Assembly (NCBI GenBank): GCA_040768845.1
Contig: JAXGME010000004.1
Location: forward strand, 261,566-325,565
DNA length: 64,000 bases
Source of the DNA: JAEZHK01 sp040768845
GTDB lineage: Bacteria; Bacillota; Clostridia; Christensenellales; Aristaeellaceae
Direction of reading: 5' to 3'
This document shows, one piece after another, positions 56,380 through 64,000 of this stretch. The notes below the pieces were generated by a model that did not search any database, was not told the origin of the DNA, and saw only the letters and a program-made list of their open reading frames with translations. Position numbers and translations under genes: made by a program. How positions within the stretch are numbered: the first letter of the stretch is position 1; every line of letters begins with the position of its first letter.

Positions 56380-58695
56380 GTGAAGGCAATCATCATGGCC
56401 GGCGGCGAGGGCTCGCGCCTGCGGCCCCTCACCTGCGCCTGCCCCAAACCCATGGTACCGCTGATGGATCGGCCCGTGATGTCCTACGCGCTGGACCTGC
56501 TCCGAAAGCACGGCTTTGCCCAGGTGGGCGTCACGCTGCAATACCTGCCGGAACGGGTCACGGAGTACTTCGGGGAGGGCACGGACTACGGCGTCGGACT
56601 GACCTACTTTACCGAGGATCAGCCGCTGGGCACGGCGGGCAGCGTGAAGCTGGCGGAGGAATTTCTGGACGAGCCCTTCGTGGTCCTGTCGGGCGACGGG
56701 CTGACCGACTGCGATCTGACGCAGGCGGTGGCCTTTCACCGCGAACAAAAAGCCCTGGCCACGATGGTGCTGAAAAAGGTGGAGAACCCGCTGGAGTACG
56801 GCGTGGTGGTGGCGGACGCCCAGGGCAGGGTGCAGCGTTTTCTGGAAAAGCCCGGCTGGGGCGAGGTGTGCTCCGACACGGTCAATACCGGCATCTACAT
56901 CCTGGAGCCGGAGGCGCTGGCGCACATTCCCGCCGGCCGGCCCTACGACTTCGGGCGGGAGATGTTCCCCGCACTGGTGGAAAAAGGGCTGGGCGTCTAC
57001 GGCCATGTAATGCGCGGCTACTGGTGCGACATCGGCGACGTATCGGCCTATTTGAAGGCCCACGCGGACATCCTGGACGGCCGGGTCGCGGTGGACGCGC
57101 CCGTCAGGCCCGGCACCGTCCACCGGATGCCCGGGGCCCTGGTGGACCGCAGCGCGGTGCTGGAGGGGCCTTGCTTTGTCGGCGAGGGCGCGAAGGTATG
57201 CGCCGGCGCCCGCATCGGCGCCTACACGGTGCTGGGCGCGGGATCGGTGGTGGAGGAAAACGCTTCCATTAAGCGGGGGGTGATCTGGCGCGGCGCGCGG
57301 ATTGGCCCGGGCGCGCAGGTGCGCGGCGCGGTGGTGCAGACCGGCGCGGAGGTGGGGCGGCGCTCGTCCATCTTTGAGGAGGGCGCGCTGGGAGACCGTT
57401 CGGTGCTGGGCGAGGGCTGCGTCCTGATGCCCGGCGTCAAGGTGTGGCCGGGAAAACGGGTGGCGCTGGGCCAGAAGCTGGACCAGAACCTGGTGTGGGG
57501 CGCCGGCGACGCGGATCTTTTCGCGCCGGAGAGCCCCGCGCAGGCGGTGCGCCTTGCCCAGGCCTTTGCGGCCGCGCTGAAGCCGGGCAGCGTGGTGGTG
57601 GGGCGGGATACCACCATCCAGTCGCTGGCGCAGGCCCGCGCCGTTTCCGCCGGGCTGATCGCCCAGGGCGTTCAGGCGATCGACCTGGGTCCCGCCACGC
57701 TGCCCCAGACCGCTCACGCGGTGCGTTCGATGGACGCAGGCGGCGCGCTCTACGTGGCCCGGGATCATCTGACGCTTCTGGCGGAGGGGGGCCTTTCGCC
57801 CACCGGCGCCCAGATGCGCGCCCTTGCCGGCGCGCTTTCGCGGGAGGACTACCCGCGCCCCTACGCGCAGCGGCTGTTTCCGCCGGTGATGGCCGGCGGC
57901 GGCGAGCGCGGGTATCTGGCGGCGCTGACCAAGGGCCTCGACGCCGCCGGGATGAAGGTCCGGCTCTACGCGCCTGGGGAGCCGCTGCTCTCCGTCGCGG
58001 AGCGGGCGCTTTTGCGCGCGGGCTGCCAGGTGCGGGCCGAGTGGGAGCCGGAGATGATGGACCCGCAGCCGGGAGAGGTGGGGATCGCGCTGGACGAAAC
58101 CGGCGAGGGCGCGCATTTTTACGAGGAGAGCGGGCCGCTTCCGGAGGCGGAAAATCAGCAGGTGCTCTGCTGGACGGCGCTGTCTCTGGGCGCGAAGCGG
58201 CTTCTGATGCCGCCGGGCATGACCCGGAGCATTGCGGACCTGGCGTCGTCCCGCGGCGCGGCGGTGGAGCGGGTGTCCAGCGACCGCGCGCAATGGATGC
58301 GCGCGCTGCTGGGCGAGGATGAGCGCCTGCTCCGGCTCTACTTTGACGGCGTATACGCCGCGCTGGCGACGCTTGCGGCGCTGAAAAAGGAGAACCTCTC
58401 CATCGCCGGGGTGGTGCGCTCGATGCCGCCGGTGTTTCGCAGCGACCGGGTGGTCTCCGTCGAGCTCAAGGACCGGGGCGCGCTTTTGAAGCGGATGGCC
58501 GAGAGCGTGCCGGGCGCGAGCCTTTCGGACGGCGTGTCCTTTGAGGACGAGCGCGGCTGGGCCTGGATCAGCGCGCCGGGGGCGCAAAAAGAATGCCGCG
58601 TCATGGCCGAGGCCGTCAACGCGGAATTTGCCCGGGAGCTGTGCGATTTTTGCGCCGGAAGCCTTGAAAGGCTGCTCAGGGACAGGCAATCCTGA
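56380..58695 (+). CDS. Sugar-1-phosphate nucleotidyltransferase fused to a phosphomannomutase-like domain
   Basis: 771 aa. N-terminal nucleotidyltransferase (1-235): MKAIIMAGGEGSRLRPLTCACPKPM signature split as AGGEGSRLRPLT and KPMVPLMDRP, with SGDGLTDCD as metal-binding Asp region. A left-handed beta-helix (about 245-365) has hexapeptide repeats (VLEGPCFVGEGAKVCAGARI). The C-terminal phosphohexomutase-like domain (about 375-771) begins VVVGRDTTIQSLAQA. Where active mutases have the phospho-serine T-A-S-H-N-P, this one reads YVARDHLTLL, so it is probably not catalytic. Likely makes GDP-mannose or a related sugar nucleotide for cell-surface glycans. GTG 56380 fits GGAGG at 56367-56371 (8 bp); TTG 56374 is too close. 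Confidence 0.88.
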   Translation: MKAIIMAGGEGSRLRPLTCACPKPMVPLMDRPVMSYALDLLRKHGFAQVGVTLQYLPERVTEYFGEGTDYGVGLTYFTEDQPLGTAGSVKLAEEFLDEPFVVLSGDGLTDCDLTQAVAFHREQKALATMVLKKVENPLEYGVVVADAQGRVQRFLEKPGWGEVCSDTVNTGIYILEPEALAHIPAGRPYDFGREMFPALVEKGLGVYGHVMRGYWCDIGDVSAYLKAHADILDGRVAVDAPVRPGTVHRMPGALVDRSAVLEGPCFVGEGAKVCAGARIGAYTVLGAGSVVEENASIKRGVIWRGARIGPGAQVRGAVVQTGAEVGRRSSIFEEGALGDRSVLGEGCVLMPGVKVWPGKRVALGQKLDQNLVWGAGDADLFAPESPAQAVRLAQAFAAALKPGSVVVGRDTTIQSLAQARAVSAGLIAQGVQAIDLGPATLPQTAHAVRSMDAGGALYVARDHLTLLAEGGLSPTGAQMRALAGALSREDYPRPYAQRLFPPVMAGGGERGYLAALTKGLDAAGMKVRLYAPGEPLLSVAERALLRAGCQVRAEWEPEMMDPQPGEVGIALDETGEGAHFYEESGPLPEAENQQVLCWTALSLGAKRLLMPPGMTRSIADLASSRGAAVERVSSDRAQWMRALLGEDERLLRLYFDGVYAALATLAALKKENLSIAGVVRSMPPVFRSDRVVSVELKDRGALLKRMAESVPGASLSDGVSFEDERGWAWISAPGAQKECRVMAEAVNAEFARELCDFCAGSLERLLRDRQS

Positions 58696-59542
58696 GCGCG
58701 GCGGGCAAAACGCCAAAGCGCGCGCGCTCCATGGGGATCAGTTCGCCGTCCAGGTCGATCACCATGCCGGGGGCGGCGATTTCGAAGGCCTCCACCCGCA
58801 TCGCGTGGGCGATGGGCAGCGAGAGGTATTTTCCCGTGACGAACTTCGGCAGCAGCCTTAAGATCTTCCGCCGGCTGACCTCGTCCACATAGGATACGTC
58901 AAAGAGCCCGTCGGAGAGATCGGCCGCAGGGGCGACCAGCATGCCGCCGCCGATGTAGCGGCCGTTGGCCACCACGGCGATGGTGATCTTCCGGCGGAAG
59001 GTGCGCCCGTTCGCGGTGATCGTGGCGTCGACGGGGCGAAAGTGCCGGAGCGCCGCCACGAGGCCCAAAAGGTAGGCCGTCAGCCCCTTGAAGTGGTCGC
59101 GGAACCGCTCGGTCTGGCGCAGCACCTCAATGTCAAAGCCCGTGCCCGCCACGTTGAGGAATACGCGGTCGTTGACGCGGCCGCAGTCGATGGTGCGCGT
59201 CGGGCTTGCCAGCTGGATCTTCAGCGCCTCCACCGGGTCCTTGGGCAGGCCCAGCGCCTTGACAAAATCGTTTCCGGTGCCGCAGGACGCGAAGTACATC
59301 ACCGCGTCCGTTCCGACAAGGCCGTTGGCCGCCTCGCCAAAGGTACCGTCGCCGCCCAGCACGATCACCCGCGCCCCGCCGCGCGCCGCGGCCTCGCGGG
59401 CGATTTCGGCGGCGTGGCCGGGGCGCGTCGTCAGCGTCTTGCGAAACGAAATGCCCTGCCTTTTCAGCTCGGCCTCGACGTCAATCAGAACCTTTTGCGT
59501 GCGTCCGTTTCCCGCGGTAGGGTTGACGATCAGATGGTACAC
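58676..59542 (-). CDS. Diacylglycerol/lipid kinase, YegS/BmrU/DgkB family
   Basis: 288-aa cytoplasmic lipid kinase transferring phosphate from ATP to diacylglycerol or a related lipid. N-terminal MYHLIVNPTAGNGRTQKVL; nucleotide-binding VIVLGGDGTFGEAANGL near residue 60; FASCGTGNDFVKALGLP near residue 84; metal/lipid-binding VAPAADLSDGLFDV near residue 205. Overlaps the 3' end of the convergent nucleotidyltransferase gene by 20 bp. Followed leftward by no further gene of its strand. Expected role: phospholipid or teichoic-type lipid recycling. Confidence 0.92.
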   Translation of the reverse strand: MYHLIVNPTAGNGRTQKVLIDVEAELKRQGISFRKTLTTRPGHAAEIAREAAARGGARVIVLGGDGTFGEAANGLVGTDAVMYFASCGTGNDFVKALGLPKDPVEALKIQLASPTRTIDCGRVNDRVFLNVAGTGFDIEVLRQTERFRDHFKGLTAYLLGLVAALRHFRPVDATITANGRTFRRKITIAVVANGRYIGGGMLVAPAADLSDGLFDVSYVDEVSRRKILRLLPKFVTGKYLSLPIAHAMRVEAFEIAAPGMVIDLDGELIPMERARFGVLPAALRIACP

Positions 59543-59586
59543 GCCGCGCCCTTCTTTCGTAATGCAATGGAAACCGGGCGCCGGTG

Positions 59587-60315
59587 CTAGAGCTCAAAGG
59601 TGCGGCCGCTCTTTTGTGAAACCCAGTCCGCAAAGCGCCGCGCATCGGCGTTGAGCACCAGTTCCTCCGGAAAATCCACGTCCCGGAGGGCCTCCAGCGA
59701 GGCCTCGGCCTTTCCGATGAACGAAGCGAAGTGGGCGTCCGTGGACACCACCACAGGCACCTCGTATTTCTTCAGAAGCCGCGCGATGGCGCGGCAGTTT
59801 TCGTGGCTGCCCTTGCGCACCTTGAACGAGTGGGCGTTGATCTCCACCACCTTGCCGTTCGCCTTGAAGGCGGGGATCACCCGCTCGTGGTCGAAGGCAA
59901 AGCGGCCGTCCCCCGCGTGGCCGATGATGTCCACGGAGGGGTTCTCCGCCACCGCCAGCCAGGCGCGCGTGTGGGCGGCTTCGTCCCTGGGCGGAAAGGT
60001 GGGCGTGTGCATCGACGCGATCACAAGGTCCAGCCTGTCCAGGATCTCCGCAGGCAAATCCAGCGCGCCGGCCTCGTCCAGCACGTTGACCTCGCAGCCG
60101 CACAAAAGGTACACCCCCAGCGCCGATTCCGGCAGCACGTTTTTCATCGCGCGAAAGTAAAGCTCCGTCGGCGCGCCGGGAATCCTTGGCGCGTGATCGG
60201 AGATTACCAGAAACCTGTGGCCCATGCGGGCGGCCTCAGCGGCGTTTTCCAGCACGGTGCTGTGGGCGTGGCCGGAAGCGATGGTGTGGGTATGGGTGTC
60301 GCAAATGATGTGCAT
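59587..60315 (-). CDS. PHP-domain phosphoesterase, YcdX-like
   Basis: 242-aa metal-dependent hydrolase. PHP metal ligands are visible as CDTHTHTIASGHAHST (residues 5-20), VISDHAPRIPG (about 38), GCEVNVLDEAG (about 72), ASMHTP (about 100), IGHAGDGRF (about 131), EINAHSF and STDAHFASF (about 190). This set matches YcdX-type trinuclear zinc phosphatases. Substrate unknown (sugar or histidinol phosphate-like). A minus-strand TATAAT at 60355-60350 gives a -10 box, with a weak -35. Lies 44 bp upstream of the lipid kinase gene on the same strand, so both may be cotranscribed. Confidence 0.9.
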   Translation of the reverse strand: MHIICDTHTHTIASGHAHSTVLENAAEAARMGHRFLVISDHAPRIPGAPTELYFRAMKNVLPESALGVYLLCGCEVNVLDEAGALDLPAEILDRLDLVIASMHTPTFPPRDEAAHTRAWLAVAENPSVDIIGHAGDGRFAFDHERVIPAFKANGKVVEINAHSFKVRKGSHENCRAIARLLKKYEVPVVVSTDAHFASFIGKAEASLEALRDVDFPEELVLNADARRFADWVSQKSGRTFEL

Positions 60316-60499
60316 GACGAGCTCCAGTCAATTCATAATGTGCCATGCTATTATACCGGAAACGGAAGGCGCTTGTCTGCCTCCGGTGTTGCATTTTGCG
60401 GGGTTTTGTGTAAAATTGTCGAAAGGGAGCGCGACCTCCGCCGGCTTCAACGCGCCTTTTAGGCATTCAAAATAATTGTGATGCCGGATGCGGGCAGGC

Positions 60500-60528
60500 T
60501 TGCAAGGCCGGAAGAAATCATGTAAAAT
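60500..60528 (+). promoter_or_regulatory. Promoter of the molybdenum hydroxylase operon
   Basis: TTGCAA (60500-60505), 17-bp spacer, TAAAAT (60523-60528), about 40 bp before the first gene. Confidence 0.68.
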
Positions 60529-60575
60529 GGGCATGCGGCGGCATATGCCAAGCGCCGCGGGAACGGAGGGCTTGC

Positions 60576-62708
60576 ATGGAAGCGATGGATGCAATCAGGC
60601 GGCCGATGAAGCGCAGGGATCACGACGACAAGGTTTCCGGGCGGACGCGCTACACCGACGACATCCAGTCGGAAGCGTACCTCGTCGGAAAGCTCGTGCG
60701 CTCCGGCGTCGCGCGGGGCCGGATCCTTGGAATCGGCGTCCCGGAGCTTCCCGAGGGGTATCATATCGTCGATCACCGCGATGTTTCAGGCATCAACGAG
60801 GTGCACATCGTGCTGGATGACACCCCGGTGTTCGCCAGGGATACGGTGGAATTTGTCGGCGATCCGATCCTGATGGTGGTTGGGCCGGACGAGGCCACGG
60901 TCAGCCGCATCGCGGCGGCGGTCAGGGTTGACATTGAGCCGCTGCCCGCCGAGCTGGACCCACTCTCGGCCACCACGCACTTTTTTCAGTACAAGATTGA
61001 AAAGGGCGACATCGACGCCGCCTTCCACGAGGCCGACAGGGTGCTGGAAGAAACCTTTACCACCGGCCAGCAGGAGCACGTACACCTGGAGACCAACGCC
61101 ATGATCGGCGAATACCACAATGGCAAGATCACCGTGCGCGGATCGATGCAGTGCCCCTACTACGTGTTCCGCGCGGTGAAAAAGGCGCTGGGCGTCGGCG
61201 AGGACGGGCTCAACGTCGTCCAGGAGGCTACGGGCGGCGCCTTTGGCGGCAAGGAGGACTACCCGAGCATCCTGGGCTGCCAGGTGGCGGTGGCCGCGGC
61301 CAAGGTGAAAAAGTCGGTCAAGGTGGTATTCAGCCGCCAGGAGGACATTGCCTATACGCCAAAGCGTCACCCTTCGGTGAGCAGATACCGGGTCGCCGTC
61401 AAGAACGGCCGCGTCACCGCCATGGACATTGACGTGACCTACGATGCCGGCGCCTACACCACGCTGTCCGCGGTGGTGCTGCAGCGCGGCTCCATCTGCG
61501 CCAACGGCGTCTACGACGTGCCCAACCTGCGGGTGATGAGCCGCGCCGCCAAGACCAATTCCGTGCCCAACGGCGCCTTCCGCGGCTTTGGCGGCCCGCA
61601 GACGTTTTTTTCCGTTGAAATGATGATGGAGCACGTGGCCAAGGCCCTCGGCGAGGAGCCGCTGGACTTCAAGCTGCGCCACGCCTCGAAAATGGGCGAC
61701 GAAACCTCCACCCGCGGGCTGTACCACTTTCATGTGCCCACGCCGGAGATCGCCGAAAAGCTGGAGGCGCTGTCGGACTACCGCGCCAAGCGCAGGGCCT
61801 ACGAAAAGCAGACGGGTCGCTACCGCCGGGGCATCGGCTTGGCGTTTGCCTTCCACGGCTGCGCCTTCACCGGAAACGGCGAGCGGGATCTCATCAAGGC
61901 CGTGGCCCGCGTGCGGGGCAACGCGGACGGCACGGTGGACGTGTTCACCGCCAACACGGAGATGGGGCAGGGCCTGACCACCAGCTTTCCCAAGCTGGTG
62001 GCCGCGCGGCTGGGCATCCCCGTCGAAAAGGTGCGCCTCGAAGCGCCGGATACCGACCGGGTGCCGGATTCCGGCCCCACGGTGGCCAGCCGGTCGATCA
62101 TGATCGTGGGGCTCATCCTCCGGCGGGCCGCGGACAAGCTGAAGGACGCCTGGAAGCCGGGCGAAACCGTCACCATTGAGGAGCACTACCAGCACCCGGA
62201 ATACATGATCCCCTTCAGCCTGGACGACTTCACCGGCGACGCCTACCCGGACTATTCCTGGTCCGGCAACGCCGTGGAGGTGGAGGTGGACACCCTGACC
62301 GGCGAGGCAAGGACCATCGGCTGCTGGGGTGTGTACGACGTGGGCGTGCCCATCGACGAGGCGGTCTGTCACGGGCAGATGCAGGGCGGCATGCTGCAGG
62401 GCCTGGGCTATGCGTCCATGGAGCAGATCGCCTACAACGACCGGGGCGTCATCCGCAACGATCACCTGAGCGACTACATCATCCCCACGTCGATGGACGC
62501 GCCGCCGATGGTGTCTGATTTTGTGATCAACCCCGCCGAGTTCGGCCCGATGGGGGCCAAGGGCGCGGGCGAGCTGCCCCACGTGGGCGTCGCGCCGGCC
62601 TATGTGCTGGCGATGGAGCAGGCGCTGGCCGCGCCGCTTTACAAGGCGCCCTTTTCCATGGAGGACGCGCTGAAGACGCTGGAAGGGGGCGACGCATCAT
62701 GGGCGTGA
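60576..62708 (+). CDS. xdhA: Molybdenum hydroxylase large subunit (xanthine dehydrogenase family)
   Basis: 710-aa molybdopterin-binding subunit. The N-terminal a/b-hammerhead has GRTRYTDDI and the substrate-channel region QQEHVHLETNAMIGEY near residue 165. The Mo-cofactor domain shows GGAFGGKEDYPS, NGAFRGFGGPQTFFSVE, ANTEMGQGLTTSF, PTVASRS and GAKGAGELPHVG, where the Glu is the catalytic base. Complete and intact. The ATG at 60576 follows GGAGGG. Purine (xanthine/hypoxanthine) oxidation is the default prediction. Aldehyde, nicotinate or other heterocycle hydroxylation uses the same fold and cannot be excluded. First gene of a three-subunit operon. Confidence 0.9.
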   Translation: MEAMDAIRRPMKRRDHDDKVSGRTRYTDDIQSEAYLVGKLVRSGVARGRILGIGVPELPEGYHIVDHRDVSGINEVHIVLDDTPVFARDTVEFVGDPILMVVGPDEATVSRIAAAVRVDIEPLPAELDPLSATTHFFQYKIEKGDIDAAFHEADRVLEETFTTGQQEHVHLETNAMIGEYHNGKITVRGSMQCPYYVFRAVKKALGVGEDGLNVVQEATGGAFGGKEDYPSILGCQVAVAAAKVKKSVKVVFSRQEDIAYTPKRHPSVSRYRVAVKNGRVTAMDIDVTYDAGAYTTLSAVVLQRGSICANGVYDVPNLRVMSRAAKTNSVPNGAFRGFGGPQTFFSVEMMMEHVAKALGEEPLDFKLRHASKMGDETSTRGLYHFHVPTPEIAEKLEALSDYRAKRRAYEKQTGRYRRGIGLAFAFHGCAFTGNGERDLIKAVARVRGNADGTVDVFTANTEMGQGLTTSFPKLVAARLGIPVEKVRLEAPDTDRVPDSGPTVASRSIMIVGLILRRAADKLKDAWKPGETVTIEEHYQHPEYMIPFSLDDFTGDAYPDYSWSGNAVEVEVDTLTGEARTIGCWGVYDVGVPIDEAVCHGQMQGGMLQGLGYASMEQIAYNDRGVIRNDHLSDYIIPTSMDAPPMVSDFVINPAEFGPMGAKGAGELPHVGVAPAYVLAMEQALAAPLYKAPFSMEDALKTLEGGDASWA

Positions 62709-63169
62709 AATTCATCCTCAACGGCAGGGAAGTGGAGAGCGGCGCTTCGCCGTCGGCGCGTCTTCTGGATGTGGTCCGCAACGAATTCGGCCTGACCGGC
62801 GCCAAGTGCGGCTGCAAGGAGGGCGAGTGCGGCGCCTGTTCGGTGCTCATGGACGGCCTTCTGGTCAATTCCTGCATGGTGGCCGTCGGCGCGCTGCCGG
62901 GCCACGAGGTGACCACCATCGAGGGCTACCGCGAAACCCCGCGGTTCAGGGCCATCGACGAGGCCTTCGGCAAGACCGGCGCAGTACAGTGCGGCTTTTG
63001 CACCCCCGGCATGGTTCTGGCGGCGGAGAGCCTTCTGAATCGGAATCCGCATCCCACCGACGATGAGATCCGCGACGGCATTTCCGGCAATCTCTGCCGC
63101 TGCACCGGCTACGCGGCCATCGTCGAGGGCATCCGCCTGGCGGCAAAGGAGGGGGAGGGCCTATGGTAA
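62699..63169 (+). CDS. xdhC: Molybdenum hydroxylase [2Fe-2S] subunit
   Basis: 156-aa electron-transfer subunit. The plant-type ferredoxin cluster ligands are CGCKEGECGACSV (about residues 38-50) with C near 60 (NSCMVAVG). The second, helical cluster domain has QCGFCTPGMVLA near residue 99 and NLCRCTGYAAIV near residue 133. Typical length. Overlaps the large-subunit gene by 10 bp and the FAD-subunit gene by 7 bp, so stoichiometric synthesis is expected. Passes electrons from the molybdenum site to FAD. Confidence 0.94.
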   Translation: MGVKFILNGREVESGASPSARLLDVVRNEFGLTGAKCGCKEGECGACSVLMDGLLVNSCMVAVGALPGHEVTTIEGYRETPRFRAIDEAFGKTGAVQCGFCTPGMVLAAESLLNRNPHPTDDEIRDGISGNLCRCTGYAAIVEGIRLAAKEGEGLW

Positions 63170-63984
63170 GCTTCAAGCCCGAAACGCTGCGGGAGGCGCT
63201 GGAGATCCGCGCCCGGGAAAGGGTGATCCCCTACGCCGGCGGCACGGACCTGATGATCGAGGCGGATCCGGACGCGGCCTACCTCTTTCTCGGCGACATT
63301 GCGGAACTGAAGGGCATCGAAGCCCTCGACGGCCGCCTTGAGATCGGCGCGGCGGTCACCTATACCGAAGCGCTGCAAAGCGACGCCGTGCCGGAAATTC
63401 TGAAGGACGCGGTGCGCTACATCGCCGCGCCCGCCATCCGCAACGCCGGCACCATGGGCGGAAACGTGGCCAACGGCTCGCCCAAGGCGGACAGCGCGCT
63501 GATCTTCGCCGTCACCGATTCCACGCTGGTTCTCGCCAGCGAAAAGGGCGAGCGCCGGGTGCCCATTGCGGAGTTCTACCTGGGCCGCGGCAAGACGGTG
63601 CTCCGGGAGGACGAGCTCCTGGAGAAGATCGTGATGCCGCTTTCGAACGTTCGGGACTACTACTACCATAAGATCGGCGCGCGGGGCGCGTTGGCCATCG
63701 CCCGCGTATCCTTCGCGGGGCTCATGCGCATCGAGGGCGGCGAGATCCGCCACGCGGCCACCGCCTTCGGCGCGGTGGCGGGCACCATCATCCGCCGGCC
63801 GGACATCGACGGAATGCTGATCGGACGCACCGTCGAGGAGGCCCGGAAGATCCGGGACGACTATGTGGCGGCGATGGATGAGGCCATTCAGCCCATCCGG
63901 GGCCGCATCTCGGCGGAGTACCGCAAAAAGGTGCTGATGAACCTGATCGACGACTTCCTGACGAAGTACGGCATTACCGGCTGA
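63163..63984 (+). CDS. xdhB: Molybdenum hydroxylase FAD subunit
   Basis: 273-aa FAD-binding subunit. VIPYAGGTDLMIEAD near residue 22 and PAIRNAGTMGGNVANGSPKAD near residue 95 are the two flavin-binding signatures of the XdhB/CoxM family. DYYYHKIGARGALAIARVSFA marks the start of the C-terminal CO dehydrogenase flavoprotein domain. Complete; ends 16 bp before the window edge. Order large-FeS-FAD differs from E. coli xdhABC but is common in anaerobes. The electron acceptor would be NAD or ferredoxin. Confidence 0.93.
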   Translation: MVSFKPETLREALEIRARERVIPYAGGTDLMIEADPDAAYLFLGDIAELKGIEALDGRLEIGAAVTYTEALQSDAVPEILKDAVRYIAAPAIRNAGTMGGNVANGSPKADSALIFAVTDSTLVLASEKGERRVPIAEFYLGRGKTVLREDELLEKIVMPLSNVRDYYYHKIGARGALAIARVSFAGLMRIEGGEIRHAATAFGAVAGTIIRRPDIDGMLIGRTVEEARKIRDDYVAAMDEAIQPIRGRISAEYRKKVLMNLIDDFLTKYGITG

Positions 63985-64000
63985 GCCGGCAGGTCGCGGC

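Noticed and set aside
1..64000. CRISPR arrays, tRNA or rRNA genes, prophage or integrase, toxin-antitoxin or restriction systems
   Set aside because: None found on reading both strands; no regular short repeats with spacers, no cloverleaf ends, no phage-type genes.

Overview
The window is a dense, GC-rich stretch of about 56 protein-coding genes with short intergenic gaps and many overlapping start/stop codons. It has strong AAGGAGG-type ribosome binding sites and several near-consensus SigA promoters (TTGACA-17-TATAAT). A PyrR-type attenuator, a T-box leader, YesM/YesN-type two-component regulation, ECF transport and an ABC-F protein point to the Bacillota, probably a high-GC anaerobic clostridial lineage. 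An uncultured gut-type group such as Christensenellales would fit, but that is a guess. The three solute-binding proteins carry plain signal peptides without a lipobox, which is unusual for a monoderm. No tRNA, rRNA, CRISPR array, prophage or transposase was seen.

Layout. 1-2200: start of a DMT exporter, divergent from a GntR regulator that precedes an ABC ATPase and permease. 2280-4620: pyrR-uraA behind a readable PyrR attenuator, ending in a short terminal-inverted-repeat element and a terminator. 4700-6470: acetyltransferase and a secreted M15 peptidase with an SH3 domain. 6480-17880: a sugar locus, with two UroD-family proteins and a YesM/YesN pair on one strand, divergent from a ribose-type ABC transporter and a rhamnose-mutarotase-like protein. 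17880-24090: YgiQ radical SAM protein, DUF815 ATPase, ABC-F protein, split ThrE exporter. 24090-29330: cellobiose phosphorylase and beta-glucosidase around a LacI regulator with three operator-like sites. 29340-33950: a PhoR/WalK-type two-component system, a membrane coiled-coil protein, a threonine aldolase-type enzyme.

33970-41010 is the most interesting region. A T-box leader with a UGG (Trp) specifier heads a seven-gene operon: TrpP-like ECF S component, two ECF ATPases, EcfT, indolepyruvate:ferredoxin oxidoreductase (iorA, iorB) and an arylacetate-CoA ligase. Trp-starvation control suggests the last three enzymes run in the tryptophan-forming direction, salvaging indoleacetate.

41050-42950: a DNA-binding/periplasmic-binding-domain fusion regulator, divergent from an orphan modA, with a 24-bp palindrome between them. 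43190-46780: V4R protein, PAS-GGDEF-HD-GYP enzyme, peroxiredoxin. 46800-55670: second copy of the repeat element, then (reading leftward) oppABCDF, two small membrane proteins and an Mrp-type ATPase; OppC carries a large external insertion. 55700-60320: membrane protein, a sugar nucleotidyltransferase fused to a degenerate phosphomannomutase-like domain, a lipid kinase, a PHP phosphoesterase. 60500-63984: a three-subunit molybdenum hydroxylase of the xanthine dehydrogenase family, which may be one consumer of the molybdate bound by ModA.
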